NCBI RefSeq assembly: GCF_016862175.1
Contig: NZ_BOML01000031.1
Coordinates: forward strand, 62,001-126,000
Direction of reading: 5' to 3'
Source: Paractinoplanes durhamensis
GTDB taxonomy: Bacteria; Actinomycetota; Actinomycetes; Mycobacteriales; Micromonosporaceae
DNA: 64,000 nucleotides
Shown: in pieces, positions 8,713-18,084 of the stretch
Layout of the letters: each line of letters opens with the position of its first letter
Numbering within the stretch: the stretch's first letter is position 1
Translations under genes and position numbers: made by a program
The notes under the pieces: generated by a model
What the model was told of the DNA's origin: nothing
Database searches by the model: none
What the model saw: only the letters and a program-made list of their open reading frames with translations

Positions 8713-9492
8713 TCAGGCGCCGAAGCCCTGAACCGACCAGGAGTAGATGTCCTGCTTCGAGAGCGCACTGCCGGTGGCCGCGGTGAAGCCGACCCAGGCT
8801 TCCGTGTCGTTGATCTGGCGGGCCAGGTCGACGTTGTCCTCGAGCGCCAGCTGCTCCTCGGCACCGGCCCGCAGCGACTGCACGTAGACGCGCAGGTCGT
8901 TGGTGTCGGCGTCATAGGTGACCCGGGCCAGGAACGGCCGGCCGTAGAGCGGGATGGACGGTTCGGCCACGGTGTTGTGGACGTCCGGGTTGCCGCCCAG
9001 CACCACCGCAAGGTGGTTGCTGCTGGGGTCGGGCGTGTTCTGGAACGTGTCGAACTCGACCGCGACGCTCCTCTTGATGCCGCGGTAGCCGAGACCTCCG
9101 CCCCAGCCGCCGAGGGCGCGCGGGCCCTCGCTCTGCACCAGGAAGGCGATGCCGTCAGCACCGGGAGCGCCATGGTGCAGGTAAACCTTGAAAGTCGACT
9201 CGAACGAGTCGGTCACGTCGAGCTTCTGTCGGTCCCAGGCCGATCCGGCCTGGCGGAAACCGCCCGCCGACAGGCGCAGGATCCGCTGGTGGACCCGGCC
9301 GGACGAGGTGATGAGGTCGGCCGTGCCGTTGCGGTCGAGCGTCTTGGACGCCCCGGAGAAGGTCGGGTAATCGATAAGCGCGTCGTCGCGGGCGCCGAAC
9401 GCGTTGGCGGGCGCCGTGGCGATCGTTATCGAGAACGTGAGAGCGGCCACGAGGCCGCCGCGAGCAACTCGCGAAGAACGTGAAGAGAACAC
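8713..9492 (-). CDS. Secreted L-type (legume-like) lectin
   Basis: About 259 residues. A positively charged N-terminus followed by a hydrophobic stretch (GGLVAALTFSITIATAP) and ANAFGA is a Sec signal peptide with cleavage after about residue 31. The mature part is a single L-type lectin beta-sandwich: GADGIAFLVQ near residue 115, then VAVEFDTFQNTPDPSSNH near 145, which carries the Asp/Asn residues that bind Ca and Mn in legume lectins, and a final strand near WSVQGFGA. It likely binds glycans outside the cell. I chose GTG 9492 because GGAG lies 9 nt upstream; TTG 9507 is the alternative. It sits between the polysaccharide operon and the choline operon, and binding the cell's own polysaccharide is possible but untested. 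Confidence 0.8.
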   Translation of the reverse strand: MFSSRSSRVARGGLVAALTFSITIATAPANAFGARDDALIDYPTFSGASKTLDRNGTADLITSSGRVHQRILRLSAGGFRQAGSAWDRQKLDVTDSFESTFKVYLHHGAPGADGIAFLVQSEGPRALGGWGGGLGYRGIKRSVAVEFDTFQNTPDPSSNHLAVVLGGNPDVHNTVAEPSIPLYGRPFLARVTYDADTNDLRVYVQSLRAGAEEQLALEDNVDLARQINDTEAWVGFTAATGSALSKQDIYSWSVQGFGA

Positions 9493-9583
9493 GGTTCTGC
9501 GCTCCAATTCGGATGATTTGCCCTACTTGGACGTGGCCAAAGGTAGGACAATGCGCAGAGCCGCGTAAGCGAGTCGCGGTTAT

Positions 9584-10708
9584 TTACCTCAAATTGGACT
9601 TCCGGGACGTAAGCCGATCTTGGGTCCATTGGTGGAAGGCCGCGATGTGGTGCTCACTGGGCACCAGGACGCCACCGGCGGCGTACGCCCGCGAGCTCAT
9701 CGAGGGCTGACACCGTTCGCACGCCTCGAAGTCCTGCCGGTTGACCCGGTCGAACAGCTCCACCCCCGGCGACAGGTCGGCGCCCGACGCGACCACCTCG
9801 GGCGGATAGAGCCAGTCGCACTCGACGATCGTCCGGTCCGCGGACAGTGGATACATCCGGTGGAAGATCACGTGGTCCGGCACCAGGTTGATGAAGACCT
9901 GCGGCTTGATGGTGATCGCGTAGTAGCGCCGGTCCTGCTCGGCGGCGATCGTCGAGATCGGTCGCTGCCCGGCGCTGCCGTCCACCGTGAATCCCTCGAC
10001 GTCCCGGCCGAACTCGGCACCGTGCCCGACGTAGTACTGGGCCGCGTACCCGCCGGCGAACTCCGGCAGCACGTGCACCAGCTCCGGATGGATCGTCGAG
10101 CAGTGGTAGCACTCCATGAAGTTCTCGATGATCAGCTTCCAGTTGGCCCGCACGTCGTAGGTGATCCGCCGGCCCACGGTCAGCGCGTCCAGGCCGTAGC
10201 GCTCGATCGAGGCGAGATCGCCGAGCCGCTCCACGCAGGCGCCCATCACCTCGTCCTCGAACGACGGCGGGGTGTCGGCCAGGCACACCCAGACGTAGCC
10301 GAGCCACTCGCGGACGTGCACCTTCCGCAGGCCGTACTCGACCCGGTCCACGTCCGGCATCTTCACCAGGTTAGGCGCGGCCACCAGCTTGCCGTCCAGG
10401 TCGTACGCCCAGGCGTGGTACATGCAGCGGAAGGTGCGCTTGACCGCGCCGGACTCCTCGACACACAGCTTGGCGCCACGGTGCCGGCAGACGTTGAGGA
10501 AGGCGCGCGCGGCACCGTCCTGAGCCCGGGTGACGAGGAGACTCTCCCGGCCGACCTCGACCGTGCGGTAGGCGCCGGGCGTGGCGACGTCCTCGCCGCG
10601 CGCCACGCAGAACCACATCTGCTCGAAGATCAGCTCCTGCTCGGCGGCGAAGATCGACGGGTCGGTGTAGTAGTGCCCGGCCAGGGTGGGCAGCAGCGAC
10701 GAGGTCAT
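9584..10708 (-). CDS. gbcA: Rieske glycine betaine demethylase, oxygenase subunit
   Basis: 374 residues. The N-terminal Rieske domain has C74-x-H76 and C95-x-x-H98 binding the 2Fe-2S cluster. The catalytic domain has the mononuclear iron triad, with H202 and H207 in MECYHCSTIHPEL and D326 in the motif QDFEAC. This fits the GbcA/BmoA family, which removes one methyl from glycine betaine to give dimethylglycine and formaldehyde. The start ATG 10708 overlaps the sarcosine oxidase stop in ATGA, and it is the last gene of the choline operon. The partner ferredoxin-reductase subunit (GbcB) is not present in the window, so electrons must come from a reductase encoded elsewhere. Stachydrine or carnitine oxygenase is a less likely reading, given the neighbours. 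Confidence 0.85.
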   Translation of the reverse strand: MTSSLLPTLAGHYYTDPSIFAAEQELIFEQMWFCVARGEDVATPGAYRTVEVGRESLLVTRAQDGAARAFLNVCRHRGAKLCVEESGAVKRTFRCMYHAWAYDLDGKLVAAPNLVKMPDVDRVEYGLRKVHVREWLGYVWVCLADTPPSFEDEVMGACVERLGDLASIERYGLDALTVGRRITYDVRANWKLIIENFMECYHCSTIHPELVHVLPEFAGGYAAQYYVGHGAEFGRDVEGFTVDGSAGQRPISTIAAEQDRRYYAITIKPQVFINLVPDHVIFHRMYPLSADRTIVECDWLYPPEVVASGADLSPGVELFDRVNRQDFEACERCQPSMSSRAYAAGGVLVPSEHHIAAFHQWTQDRLTSRKSNLR

Positions 10709-11853
10709 GATGGCGCTCCGGTCAGCCGGCGGGGGTCGAACAGTCCGATCGGGTGGGCGGTCGTGCCGGTGGTGGCCAGGTCGGCGACGATCTCCCCGAC
10801 CACCGGCACGAACTTGAACCCGTGCCCGGAGAAGCCGCAGGCCACGGTCACCGCCTCGTGCGCCGGGTGCCGGCTGATCACGAAGTGCTCGTCCGGCGTG
10901 GTGCTGTACATGCACGGCTCGCCGCGCAGGAACGCGCCGGGCAGGTCGGGCAGCCGCTTGCCGCAGTAGGCCGTCATCTCGGCGATCTCGCCCGGGTGCA
11001 CCTCGGTGTCCAGGGTGTCCGGCGTGGTCGGCGTGCCCCGCCGGAAGAACGCGATCTTGGCGCCGCCGTCCGGCCCGTCGATCGCCGGGAAGCCGTAGAT
11101 CTGGCCGCCCTCGGTGTCCTCCCAGATGTAGATCGGATGCCGGTCCGGCCGGAACGGGTCGATGCCGCCGCGCGGGGTGAACCAGAACTGCACCATCCGC
11201 TCGATCGCGAACGGCACGCCGAGGTCGGCGAGGAGCTCCGGCGCCCACGGTCCGGGCGTGATCACCAGCTGCCCGGCCGTGTAGGTGCCCTTCGCGGTGG
11301 TCACCCGCACCCCGTCGCCGGCCGGTTCCCAGCTGGTCATCGGCTCGTCGAAGCGCAGGTCGGCGCCCTTCCGCCCGGCCAGTTCCAGATTGGCCGCCAC
11401 CGTCGCCTCCGGACGGACCAGGCCGGCCTTCGCCTCGAACAGGGCGATCTCGTCATGCTCCGGGGCCAGGGTCGGGAAGCGGCGGCGGATCTCGGCCGCG
11501 TCCAGGATCTCGTGCCGCAGGCCCCACTTCTCGGCGCTGGCCCGGCTGCCGGACACCGTCCGTGACTCCGGGCGGCCGATCATCAGGCCGCCGGTCAGCA
11601 TGATCACGTCTCGGCCCGAGTCGGTCGCCAGCTGGTCGAACAGCTCGTAGGAGCGGAGCAGCAGCGGGACGTACTCGGCGCCCTCGAAATACGACTGCCG
11701 GGTGATCCGGGAACCGCCGTGGCTGGCACCGCGATCGTGCGCGGGACCGTACTTCTCCAGGCCGAGAACCCGCACCCCGCGGGCGGCGAGCTGCAGCACG
11801 GTGGCGCTGCCCATCCCGCCGAGACCGACAACGATCACATCGTACGAGGACAT
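10705..11853 (-). CDS. soxA: Monomeric sarcosine oxidase
   Basis: 382 residues, the usual length of monomeric sarcosine oxidase. The FAD-binding dinucleotide fold is at the N-terminus (VVGLGGMGSATVLQLAARG). Near residue 314 the motif GEPCMYSTTPDEHF contains the Cys that carries covalent FAD in MSOX. The enzyme oxidises sarcosine to glycine, formaldehyde and hydrogen peroxide in the cytoplasm. N-methyltryptophan oxidase is a close relative, but the operon containing choline oxidase, betaine demethylase and dimethylglycine oxidase makes sarcosine the expected substrate. ATG 11853 is 9 bp after the dimethylglycine oxidase stop; the stop overlaps the next gene's start. Confidence 0.88.
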   Translation of the reverse strand: MSSYDVIVVGLGGMGSATVLQLAARGVRVLGLEKYGPAHDRGASHGGSRITRQSYFEGAEYVPLLLRSYELFDQLATDSGRDVIMLTGGLMIGRPESRTVSGSRASAEKWGLRHEILDAAEIRRRFPTLAPEHDEIALFEAKAGLVRPEATVAANLELAGRKGADLRFDEPMTSWEPAGDGVRVTTAKGTYTAGQLVITPGPWAPELLADLGVPFAIERMVQFWFTPRGGIDPFRPDRHPIYIWEDTEGGQIYGFPAIDGPDGGAKIAFFRRGTPTTPDTLDTEVHPGEIAEMTAYCGKRLPDLPGAFLRGEPCMYSTTPDEHFVISRHPAHEAVTVACGFSGHGFKFVPVVGEIVADLATTGTTAHPIGLFDPRRLTGAPS

Positions 11854-11862
11854 TGGTGCTCC

Positions 11863-14190
11863 TTATCGCCGAAGGCGCTCGTGCTTTGGATCAAAGAGCG
11901 GCTCGGCGGTCACGGTCGCCCGCAGCCGCCGATCGAAATAGCCGATCTCCACCTCGGTACCGGGGGCGGTCACCGGCAGCCACGCATAGGCGATCGGCGC
12001 GCCGATGGTGTGCCCGAAGGCCGCGCTGGTGACGTGCCCGACCGCCTGCCCGTCGAGATAGACCGGTTCCCGCCCCAGCGGCACATGGCCCGCATCGGCC
12101 AAGACCAGACAGGTCAGCAGCCGCTCCGGAGAGGTGCTTTCGACGTCGCCACGCACCGCGAAGCCGAGCCCGGCCTGCCAGGGGTCGTCCTCGGTGGTCA
12201 TGTCGACACCCCAGGCGCGGTAGCCCTTCTCCAGGCGCAGGCTGGTGAACGCGTGCCGCCCGGCCGCGATCAGGCCATGCTCACGACCGGCGTCCCACAG
12301 CGTGTCCCACAGCTTCCGCCCGTACTCGGCCCGCGTGTAGATCTCCCACCCGAGCTCCCCCACGTAGGAGAGGCGCAGCATGGTCACCGGAACCGCCCCG
12401 AGATAACCCTCCCGGCACTGGAAATACTTGAACCCTTCCGTGCGTACGTCGATGTCCGTCAACGGTTGCACCAGGTCCCGCGCCGCCGGCCCCCAGAGGC
12501 CGACCCCGCAGGTGCCGCCGGTGACGTCACGGACCGTGACCCCGTCCGGGGCGTGCCGCAGCAGCCAGTCGAGGTCGAGCGGCCCGTTCACGCCGATCTG
12601 GAAGCGGCTCTCGCCGAGCCGGGCCACGGTGATGTCGCTGCGGATGCCACCGGCCTGGTCGAGCAGCAGCGTGTAGACCACGGTGCCGACCGGACGGTCG
12701 ACGTTCCCGCTGGTCAGCGATTGGAGAAAGCCGACCGGGCCGAGGACTTCGAGGCGGGTCAGCGGGGTCATGTCGTAGAGCGCCACCGTCTCCCGGGTCA
12801 GCCGGGCCTCGGTCGCCGCGATCGGCGACCAGTGCCGCGCCGACCACTCGTCCCGGGCCGGCGGGTCGGCCGGTGCCGGGTTGCTCGCGTACCAGAGCGG
12901 ACGCTCCCAGCCGGCCGCCTCGCCGAAGACCGCGCCCAGCTCGGCCTGCCGCTCGTGGAACGGACTCACCCGCAGGTCCCGCACCGACGGCGGGTCGAGC
13001 GGATGCAGGATGTCGTAGACCTCGACGAAGCTGCGGATCGACCGCTCCCGCACGTAGGCCGGGGCCAGCTGCGCCGGGTCGAACCGGTTGAGGTCGCATT
13101 CGTGCAGGTCGTCGCCGGGCCGGCCGGTGACCATCCACTCGGCGACGGCCCTGGCGGCGCCGGCCGAGTGGGTGACCCAGATGGCCTCGGCGGTCCAGAA
13201 GCCCGCCAGGTCGCGGGACTCGCCGAGCAGCGGGAAGCCGTCGGCGGTGAACGAGAAGACACCGTTGAAGCCGTCGGTCGGCTCGGCGTCGCGCACCGCG
13301 GGCAGCAGGTCCCCGGCCGCCGCCCACGACTCGGCGAACGTGTCCGGGGTGAACGCCAGCATCGACGGATGCGCCCCGGCGGCCAGGCCGTCGAGGTCGA
13401 CCGGCATCGGCTCGTGCAGGTAGGAGCCGACGCCGAGGGTGTCGCCGTGCGCCCGGAAATACAGGTCACGGTCCTGGTGGCGCAGGATCGGCAGGTCGTC
13501 GGCCGCCCCGACCGGCGTGGTCCGGGCGTACTGGTGGGCCATCGGCAGCAGCGGGATCGGCACCCCGGCCAGGGCACCGATCCGCGGCCCCCAGAAACCG
13601 GCGCAGCTGACCACGATCTCGGCCGGGAAGTCGCCGTCCGCGGTGCGGACCCCGACCACCCGGCCGCCGAGCTGCAGGATCTCGACCACCTCGGCGCCGC
13701 CGACGAACCGGGCGCCGCGCATGGCCGCCCGGGCCGCCTGCATCTCGCACGCCTTCACGGCCAGCGCCAGCCCGTCCGTCGGCACGTGCAGCCCGCCGAG
13801 CACCCGGTCCTTGTCGACCAGCGGGAACAGCTCGGCGCAGGCGGCCGGGTCGACCACCGCCGAGCCGATCCCCCACGACTGCCCGTACCCGAAGCGGCGG
13901 TGCAGCTCGGCCAGCCGCTCCGGGGTGGTGGCCACCTCGAGGCTGCCGACCGAGCGGAAACAGTCGAGGCCGGCCAGCTTCTCCACGGTGTAGCGGGCCA
14001 TCCGGGCCATCGTCCGCGACGGGTTGGTCTGGAAGACCAGCCCCGGCGCGTGCGAGCTGGACCCGCCGGTCACGAAGAGCGGGCCCCGCTCCAGCACGGT
14101 GACCTCGGTCCAGCCGCGCGCGGTCAGCTCATCGGCGAGCGAGCAGCCGACGATGCCGGCACCGATGATGACCACCTTCGGTCCGGGCAT
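11863..14190 (-). CDS. dmg: Dimethylglycine oxidase (DAO plus GcvT-like domains)
   Basis: 775 residues, slightly shorter than the 830-residue Arthrobacter enzyme it closely resembles. The N-terminal half is an FAD-dependent amine oxidase (VVIIGAGIVGCSLADEL, then SSSHAPGLVFQTNPS). The C-terminal half, from about residue 430, is an aminomethyltransferase-like folate domain (LYDMTPLTRLEVLGP, then YVGELGWEIYTRAEYG). Known chemistry: dimethylglycine is oxidised to sarcosine and the one-carbon unit is transferred to tetrahydrofolate as methylene-THF, avoiding free formaldehyde. It follows the betaine-binding protein gene by 3 bp and precedes sarcosine oxidase, matching the order of the pathway. Sarcosine dehydrogenase is the alternative family member, but sequence similarity near the N-terminus favours DMGO. 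Confidence 0.88.
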   Translation of the reverse strand: MPGPKVVIIGAGIVGCSLADELTARGWTEVTVLERGPLFVTGGSSSHAPGLVFQTNPSRTMARMARYTVEKLAGLDCFRSVGSLEVATTPERLAELHRRFGYGQSWGIGSAVVDPAACAELFPLVDKDRVLGGLHVPTDGLALAVKACEMQAARAAMRGARFVGGAEVVEILQLGGRVVGVRTADGDFPAEIVVSCAGFWGPRIGALAGVPIPLLPMAHQYARTTPVGAADDLPILRHQDRDLYFRAHGDTLGVGSYLHEPMPVDLDGLAAGAHPSMLAFTPDTFAESWAAAGDLLPAVRDAEPTDGFNGVFSFTADGFPLLGESRDLAGFWTAEAIWVTHSAGAARAVAEWMVTGRPGDDLHECDLNRFDPAQLAPAYVRERSIRSFVEVYDILHPLDPPSVRDLRVSPFHERQAELGAVFGEAAGWERPLWYASNPAPADPPARDEWSARHWSPIAATEARLTRETVALYDMTPLTRLEVLGPVGFLQSLTSGNVDRPVGTVVYTLLLDQAGGIRSDITVARLGESRFQIGVNGPLDLDWLLRHAPDGVTVRDVTGGTCGVGLWGPAARDLVQPLTDIDVRTEGFKYFQCREGYLGAVPVTMLRLSYVGELGWEIYTRAEYGRKLWDTLWDAGREHGLIAAGRHAFTSLRLEKGYRAWGVDMTTEDDPWQAGLGFAVRGDVESTSPERLLTCLVLADAGHVPLGREPVYLDGQAVGHVTSAAFGHTIGAPIAYAWLPVTAPGTEVEIGYFDRRLRATVTAEPLFDPKHERLRR

Positions 14191-14193
14191 GGG

Positions 14194-15147
14194 TCAGCTC
14201 CCCGCCGGGATCCACGGCTTCCAGGTCGACTCGTGCTCGTTTACCCACTTCTCGGCCGCCTGGTCGGCGCTCATGCCCTGGTTGGTGAGGTAGTCCGAGA
14301 CGAGGTTCTGGTCGTCGTTGGTCCACTGGAAGTTCTTGATCAGCTGGTAGGCGGTGCTGTTGGCGTCCGCGAACTTCTTGCTGGCGATCTTGTCGAGCTC
14401 GTCGATGGGATAGTCGCAGGCGACCTTCTTCGGGTCGGCGTCGCAACCCGCGGTGTACGGCGGCAGCGTGATCCGGGCGTACTTCTCCTTGGCGAACAGC
14501 CACTGCGGCTCGTAGAAGTAGAAGAGCAGCGGCTTCTTCTGCGCGGTGGCCTGCTGGGCCGCCTTGATGATCGCCGCCTCGCTGCCGGAGAAGACCACGG
14601 TGTAGTCCAGCTTCAGGGTGTTGACCAGCGCCACGTCGTTGGTGACGTAGGACGGGTCACCGTCGAGCAGCTGCCCTTTGCCCTTCGACTCGGAGGTCTT
14701 GAAGAGGCTCGCGTACTTGTTGAGGTTCTTGTAGTCGGTGATGTCCGGGTACTGGTCGGCCATCCACTGCGGGACGTACCAGCCGATCAGGCCCTTGTTG
14801 CCGGTCTTCCCGACCTCGACCGCGACCTTCTTCTGCTCGATGTAGGTCTTCTTCAGGTCGGCGTGCCCCCAGTTCTCCAGGATCACGTCGACCTCGCCGG
14901 TCTCGAAGCCCTGCCAGGAGACCTCCTCCTTGAGCTCCTTCTTGTCGACCTTGTAGCCGAGCTTCTTCTCGAGGAGGTAGCCGACCACCGCCGCGTTGGA
15001 CTCGTAGCCGACCCACGGGTTGACCGCGAGGTTGACGGTGCCTTTCGCGCCCGCACTCGGCGCGGTCTCGCCCGCGCCCGAGGTGGCGCCGCCGCAGGCG
15101 GTCAGGGTCAATATCAGAGCCGCCGAGGCAGCCGTCCGCAGTCTCAT
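14194..15147 (-). CDS. opuAC: Glycine betaine/choline ABC transporter substrate-binding lipoprotein
   Basis: 317 residues. The N-terminus is a lipoprotein signal with lipobox LTAC (Cys18), so the mature protein is anchored to the outer face of the membrane. The rest is an OpuAC-type binding domain: VNLAVNPWVGYESNAAVV at the start, GEVDVILENWGH, and aromatic residues including WYVPQW and FYFYEPQW that would form the Trp/Tyr cage around a quaternary ammonium group. It delivers choline, betaine or carnitine to the permease encoded by the adjacent upstream gene, with no bases between the permease stop and this ATG. Which quaternary amine is preferred cannot be read from sequence. Confidence 0.87.
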   Translation of the reverse strand: MRLRTAASAALILTLTACGGATSGAGETAPSAGAKGTVNLAVNPWVGYESNAAVVGYLLEKKLGYKVDKKELKEEVSWQGFETGEVDVILENWGHADLKKTYIEQKKVAVEVGKTGNKGLIGWYVPQWMADQYPDITDYKNLNKYASLFKTSESKGKGQLLDGDPSYVTNDVALVNTLKLDYTVVFSGSEAAIIKAAQQATAQKKPLLFYFYEPQWLFAKEKYARITLPPYTAGCDADPKKVACDYPIDELDKIASKKFADANSTAYQLIKNFQWTNDDQNLVSDYLTNQGMSADQAAEKWVNEHESTWKPWIPAGS

Positions 15148-17040
15148 CTAGCGAGGTCCCTTCGCATGGTGGAAACCCTGGGTAAGGCGGTCGAGCAGGA
15201 TGCCGAGCAGGACGATGGCGAAACCGGCCGCGAGGCCCTTGCCGAAGTCCTCACGCTGGGAGAAGCCGGCGACCACGTCGTAGCCGAGGGCGCCCGCGCC
15301 GACCAGGCCACCGAGGACGACCATCGCCAGGACCATGACGATCCCCTGGTTGGCGGCGAGCAGCAGGCCGCCGCGGGCCATCGGCAGCTGCACCTTCCAG
15401 AGCAGCTGCCACGAGGTGGAGCCGGCCGCGGTGGCGGCCTCGACCACGGTGGCCGGCACGTCCCGCAGCCCCCGGTCGACGAGCCGGACCACCGGCGGGA
15501 AGGCGTAGACGAAACCGGCCACCACCGCGGTGAAGCGGCTCGCGCCGAAGAGCGCCACGGCCGGCAGGAGGTAGACGAAGGACGGCATGGTCTGCGCGGC
15601 GTCCAGCACCGGGCGCAGGCCGGCCGCGAACCAGTCGTGCCGGGCCGACCAGATGCCGAGCAGGACCCCGATCGCCATCGTCAGCACGATCGTGACCAGC
15701 ACCGTGGCGAGCGTCTGCATGGCGTGCTGCCACAGCCCGAGCCCGGCGATCCCGGCCGCGGCCAGGCCGGCGATCCCGGCCGTCCGCCACCCGCCGACCA
15801 GCGCGCCGAAGGCCGCTACCACCAGCACGAAGAGCCACCAGGGGGTGGTCGTGAGCACGGTTTCGAGCGGGTCGAGCAGCCCGGCGCTGACCGCGTTCTT
15901 GAGCCATTCGGTGGCGTCGTACCAGTGCAGCTCGATCCAGCCGGTGAGGTCGTTGACCGGCGCCGCGAAGGAGACCCGCGGCAGGTCCTCGCCGATCGGC
16001 AGCAGCGCGACCACGACCACCGCGACCAGCGCCGCGGCCGCAGCGGCCCATCGGCCCCGGCCCCACCGGCCGGCCCGGCGGCGGGCCGCGCCGGCGGTGA
16101 TCCGGTCCAGCACCACCGCCATGACCACGATCGCCAGGCCGGCGTCGAAGGCGGCACCGACGTTGACCCGTTCGAGGGCCTGGACGATGTTCTGGCCCAG
16201 GCCGGGCGCGTTGATCAGGGCGGTGATCACCACCATCGACAGCGCCATCATGATCGTCTGGTTGACCGCGAGCACGATGGTCGGCCGGGCCAGCGGCAGC
16301 CGCACCTTGGTCAGCAGCTGCCGCCCGGTCGAGCCGAGCGCGGTGGCCGCCTCGACCGTGGTCACCGGCACCTCGCGGATGCCCAGTTCGGTGATCCGGA
16401 TGGTGGCCGGCACCGCGTAGATCAGGGTGGCGATCACCGCGGCCGGCTCGCCGATCAGGAAGAGCAGCGTCATCGGCGCGAGGTAGGCGAAGGTCGGCAT
16501 GATCTGCATGACGTCGAGCACCGGCCGCAGCGCCGCGCCGACCCAGCCGACCCGGGCCGCGAGCACCCCGATCGGCACCCCGATCAGCACCGCGAGCAGC
16601 ACCGCCGAGACGGTCAGCACGAGCGTGTCGACGCTCTCCGTCCACAGTCCGAGAAACCCGAACGCGAGGAACCCACCCAGCGCGACCAGGGCGGTCCGCC
16701 ACCCGGCCAGCACCGCGGCCAGCGCGGTGACCGCCGCGACCAGGCCCGCGAACCCGAGCCCGGAGAGCCCGCTCCGCACCGCGTCGACCAGCAGGCGCAC
16801 CCCGAGCCGCACGTAGTTGACGCCGTAGAGGAAGACCGGGCTGGTGTCCCGGTTGGCGTCCACCCAGTCCCGCACCTGGGTGAAGAACCGGAACGCCGCC
16901 GCGTCCTCGGAGTCGGCGGCGGCATCGGTGCGAAAAACGAGATACCCGACGACCGCGGCGACAACCAGGAGCACCGGCAGGACTCGCCCCCATCGCGGAG
17001 CCCCCGCCCTAAGCACCGGCCGCGTCATCGTCGCCGTCAT
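15148..17040 (-). CDS. opuAB: Double-domain quaternary amine ABC permease
   Basis: 630 residues, roughly twice the normal ProW length. Two complete BPD_transp_1 permease units lie in tandem, each with its EAA coupling loop: EAATALGSTGRQLLTKVRLP near residue 235, and EAATAAGSTSWQLLWKVQLP near 540. Both are followed by an equivalent NQ(T/G)I helix. Extra hydrophobic spans precede each unit. A single chain could therefore form the whole membrane channel that normally needs a homodimer. ATG 17040 overlaps the ATPase stop in ATGA. Role: import of choline or betaine for the catabolic enzymes in the same operon, and possibly osmoprotection. The C-terminal half is similar to but clearly diverged from the N-terminal half, so the fusion is old. 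Confidence 0.87.
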   Translation of the reverse strand: MTATMTRPVLRAGAPRWGRVLPVLLVVAAVVGYLVFRTDAAADSEDAAAFRFFTQVRDWVDANRDTSPVFLYGVNYVRLGVRLLVDAVRSGLSGLGFAGLVAAVTALAAVLAGWRTALVALGGFLAFGFLGLWTESVDTLVLTVSAVLLAVLIGVPIGVLAARVGWVGAALRPVLDVMQIMPTFAYLAPMTLLFLIGEPAAVIATLIYAVPATIRITELGIREVPVTTVEAATALGSTGRQLLTKVRLPLARPTIVLAVNQTIMMALSMVVITALINAPGLGQNIVQALERVNVGAAFDAGLAIVVMAVVLDRITAGAARRRAGRWGRGRWAAAAAALVAVVVVALLPIGEDLPRVSFAAPVNDLTGWIELHWYDATEWLKNAVSAGLLDPLETVLTTTPWWLFVLVVAAFGALVGGWRTAGIAGLAAAGIAGLGLWQHAMQTLATVLVTIVLTMAIGVLLGIWSARHDWFAAGLRPVLDAAQTMPSFVYLLPAVALFGASRFTAVVAGFVYAFPPVVRLVDRGLRDVPATVVEAATAAGSTSWQLLWKVQLPMARGGLLLAANQGIVMVLAMVVLGGLVGAGALGYDVVAGFSQREDFGKGLAAGFAIVLLGILLDRLTQGFHHAKGPR

Positions 17041-18071
17041 ACCGGGACCTGGCGGTGGTGGCCGATCAGGGCCGGCAGCAGCTGGTCGGCGTCGACCACG
17101 CCGACCCGGCGGTCGCCGTCCACCACCGGGATCGGGAGTTTCGCCCCGAGCACCCGCGGGATCGCGTCGCGGATCACCGTGGCCGCGGGCAGGGGCTGGT
17201 CCTCGACGGTCTCGCCGGGGGCCGGGTCGCGCATGATCCACTTCAGGGTCAGGACGTCGGAGCGCGGGACGTCCCGGACGAAGTCCGCCACGTAGTCGTC
17301 GGCCGGGTCGCCGACCAGGTCCTCGGGGGTGCCGACCTGCACCAGCTCGCCGTCGCGGAGCACCGCGATCCGGTCGCCCAGGGTCAGCGCCTCGGCCAGG
17401 TCGTGGGTGATGAACAGCAGCGTCTTGCCGACCTCGGCGTGCAGCCGGCGCACCTCGGCCTGCATGTCCCGGCGGATCAGCGGGTCCAGGGCGCTGAACG
17501 GCTCGTCGAAGAGCAGCACGGCCGGGTCGATGGCGAGCGCCCGGGCCAGCCCGACCCGCTGCTGCATGCCGCCGGACAGCTGCTCCGGGTATTGCTGCTC
17601 GTGGCCGTCCAGGCCGACCAGCGCGAGCATCTCGCCGGCCCGCCGATGCCGTTCGGCCCGGCCCACTCCCTGGATCTCCAGGCCGTAGGCGACGTTGTCC
17701 AGCACCGACCGGTGCGGCAGCAGCCCGAAGTGCTGGAAGACCATCGCCACCCGGTGCCGGCGCAGCTCCCGGAGCCGGCGCGGGTTCATCTCCCGGACCG
17801 GCTCGCCGTCGATGCCGATCTCGCCGCTGGTCGGTTCGATCAGCCGGGTCAGGCAGCGCACCAGCGTCGACTTGCCACTGCCGGACAGCCCCATCACCAC
17901 GAAGACCTCGCCGGCCTCGACCGCGAAGCTGACGTCCTTGACCGCGGCCAGGCAGCCGGTCCGGGCCCGCAGCTCGGCCCGGGGCAGGGCGGCCAGCTCG
18001 GTGCCGACCACCCGCTCCGGTTTCGGGCCGAAGACCTTCCACAGGTGCTCGACCGTGATCGTGGACGTCAT
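17037..18071 (-). CDS. opuAA: Glycine betaine/choline ABC transporter ATP-binding protein
   Basis: 344 residues. Walker A GLSGSGKST near residue 60, Q-loop in VFQHFGLLPH, signature LSGGMQQRVGLARAL near 168, Walker B LLFDEPFSALD and the switch His in FITHD are all intact. The N-terminal extension before the Walker A (about 55 residues) and the C-terminal CBS-like segment from about residue 275 (LKWIMRDPAPGE onward) are typical of ProV/OpuAA, where CBS domains sense ionic strength. Only about one CBS motif pair is visible, so regulation may be reduced. It powers the double permease encoded next. ATG 18071 lies 13 bp after the choline oxidase stop. Confidence 0.9.
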   Translation of the reverse strand: MTSTITVEHLWKVFGPKPERVVGTELAALPRAELRARTGCLAAVKDVSFAVEAGEVFVVMGLSGSGKSTLVRCLTRLIEPTSGEIGIDGEPVREMNPRRLRELRRHRVAMVFQHFGLLPHRSVLDNVAYGLEIQGVGRAERHRRAGEMLALVGLDGHEQQYPEQLSGGMQQRVGLARALAIDPAVLLFDEPFSALDPLIRRDMQAEVRRLHAEVGKTLLFITHDLAEALTLGDRIAVLRDGELVQVGTPEDLVGDPADDYVADFVRDVPRSDVLTLKWIMRDPAPGETVEDQPLPAATVIRDAIPRVLGAKLPIPVVDGDRRVGVVDADQLLPALIGHHRQVPV

Positions 18072-18084
18072 GTGCCCTCCGGGC

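Noticed and set aside
11719..17295. An open frame of about 1,858 codons on the plus strand opposite the choline operon
   Set aside because: It is antisense to six clear enzyme and transporter genes, is dominated by Arg, Gly, Pro and Gln and shows no domain. Such frames arise from the extreme third-position GC.
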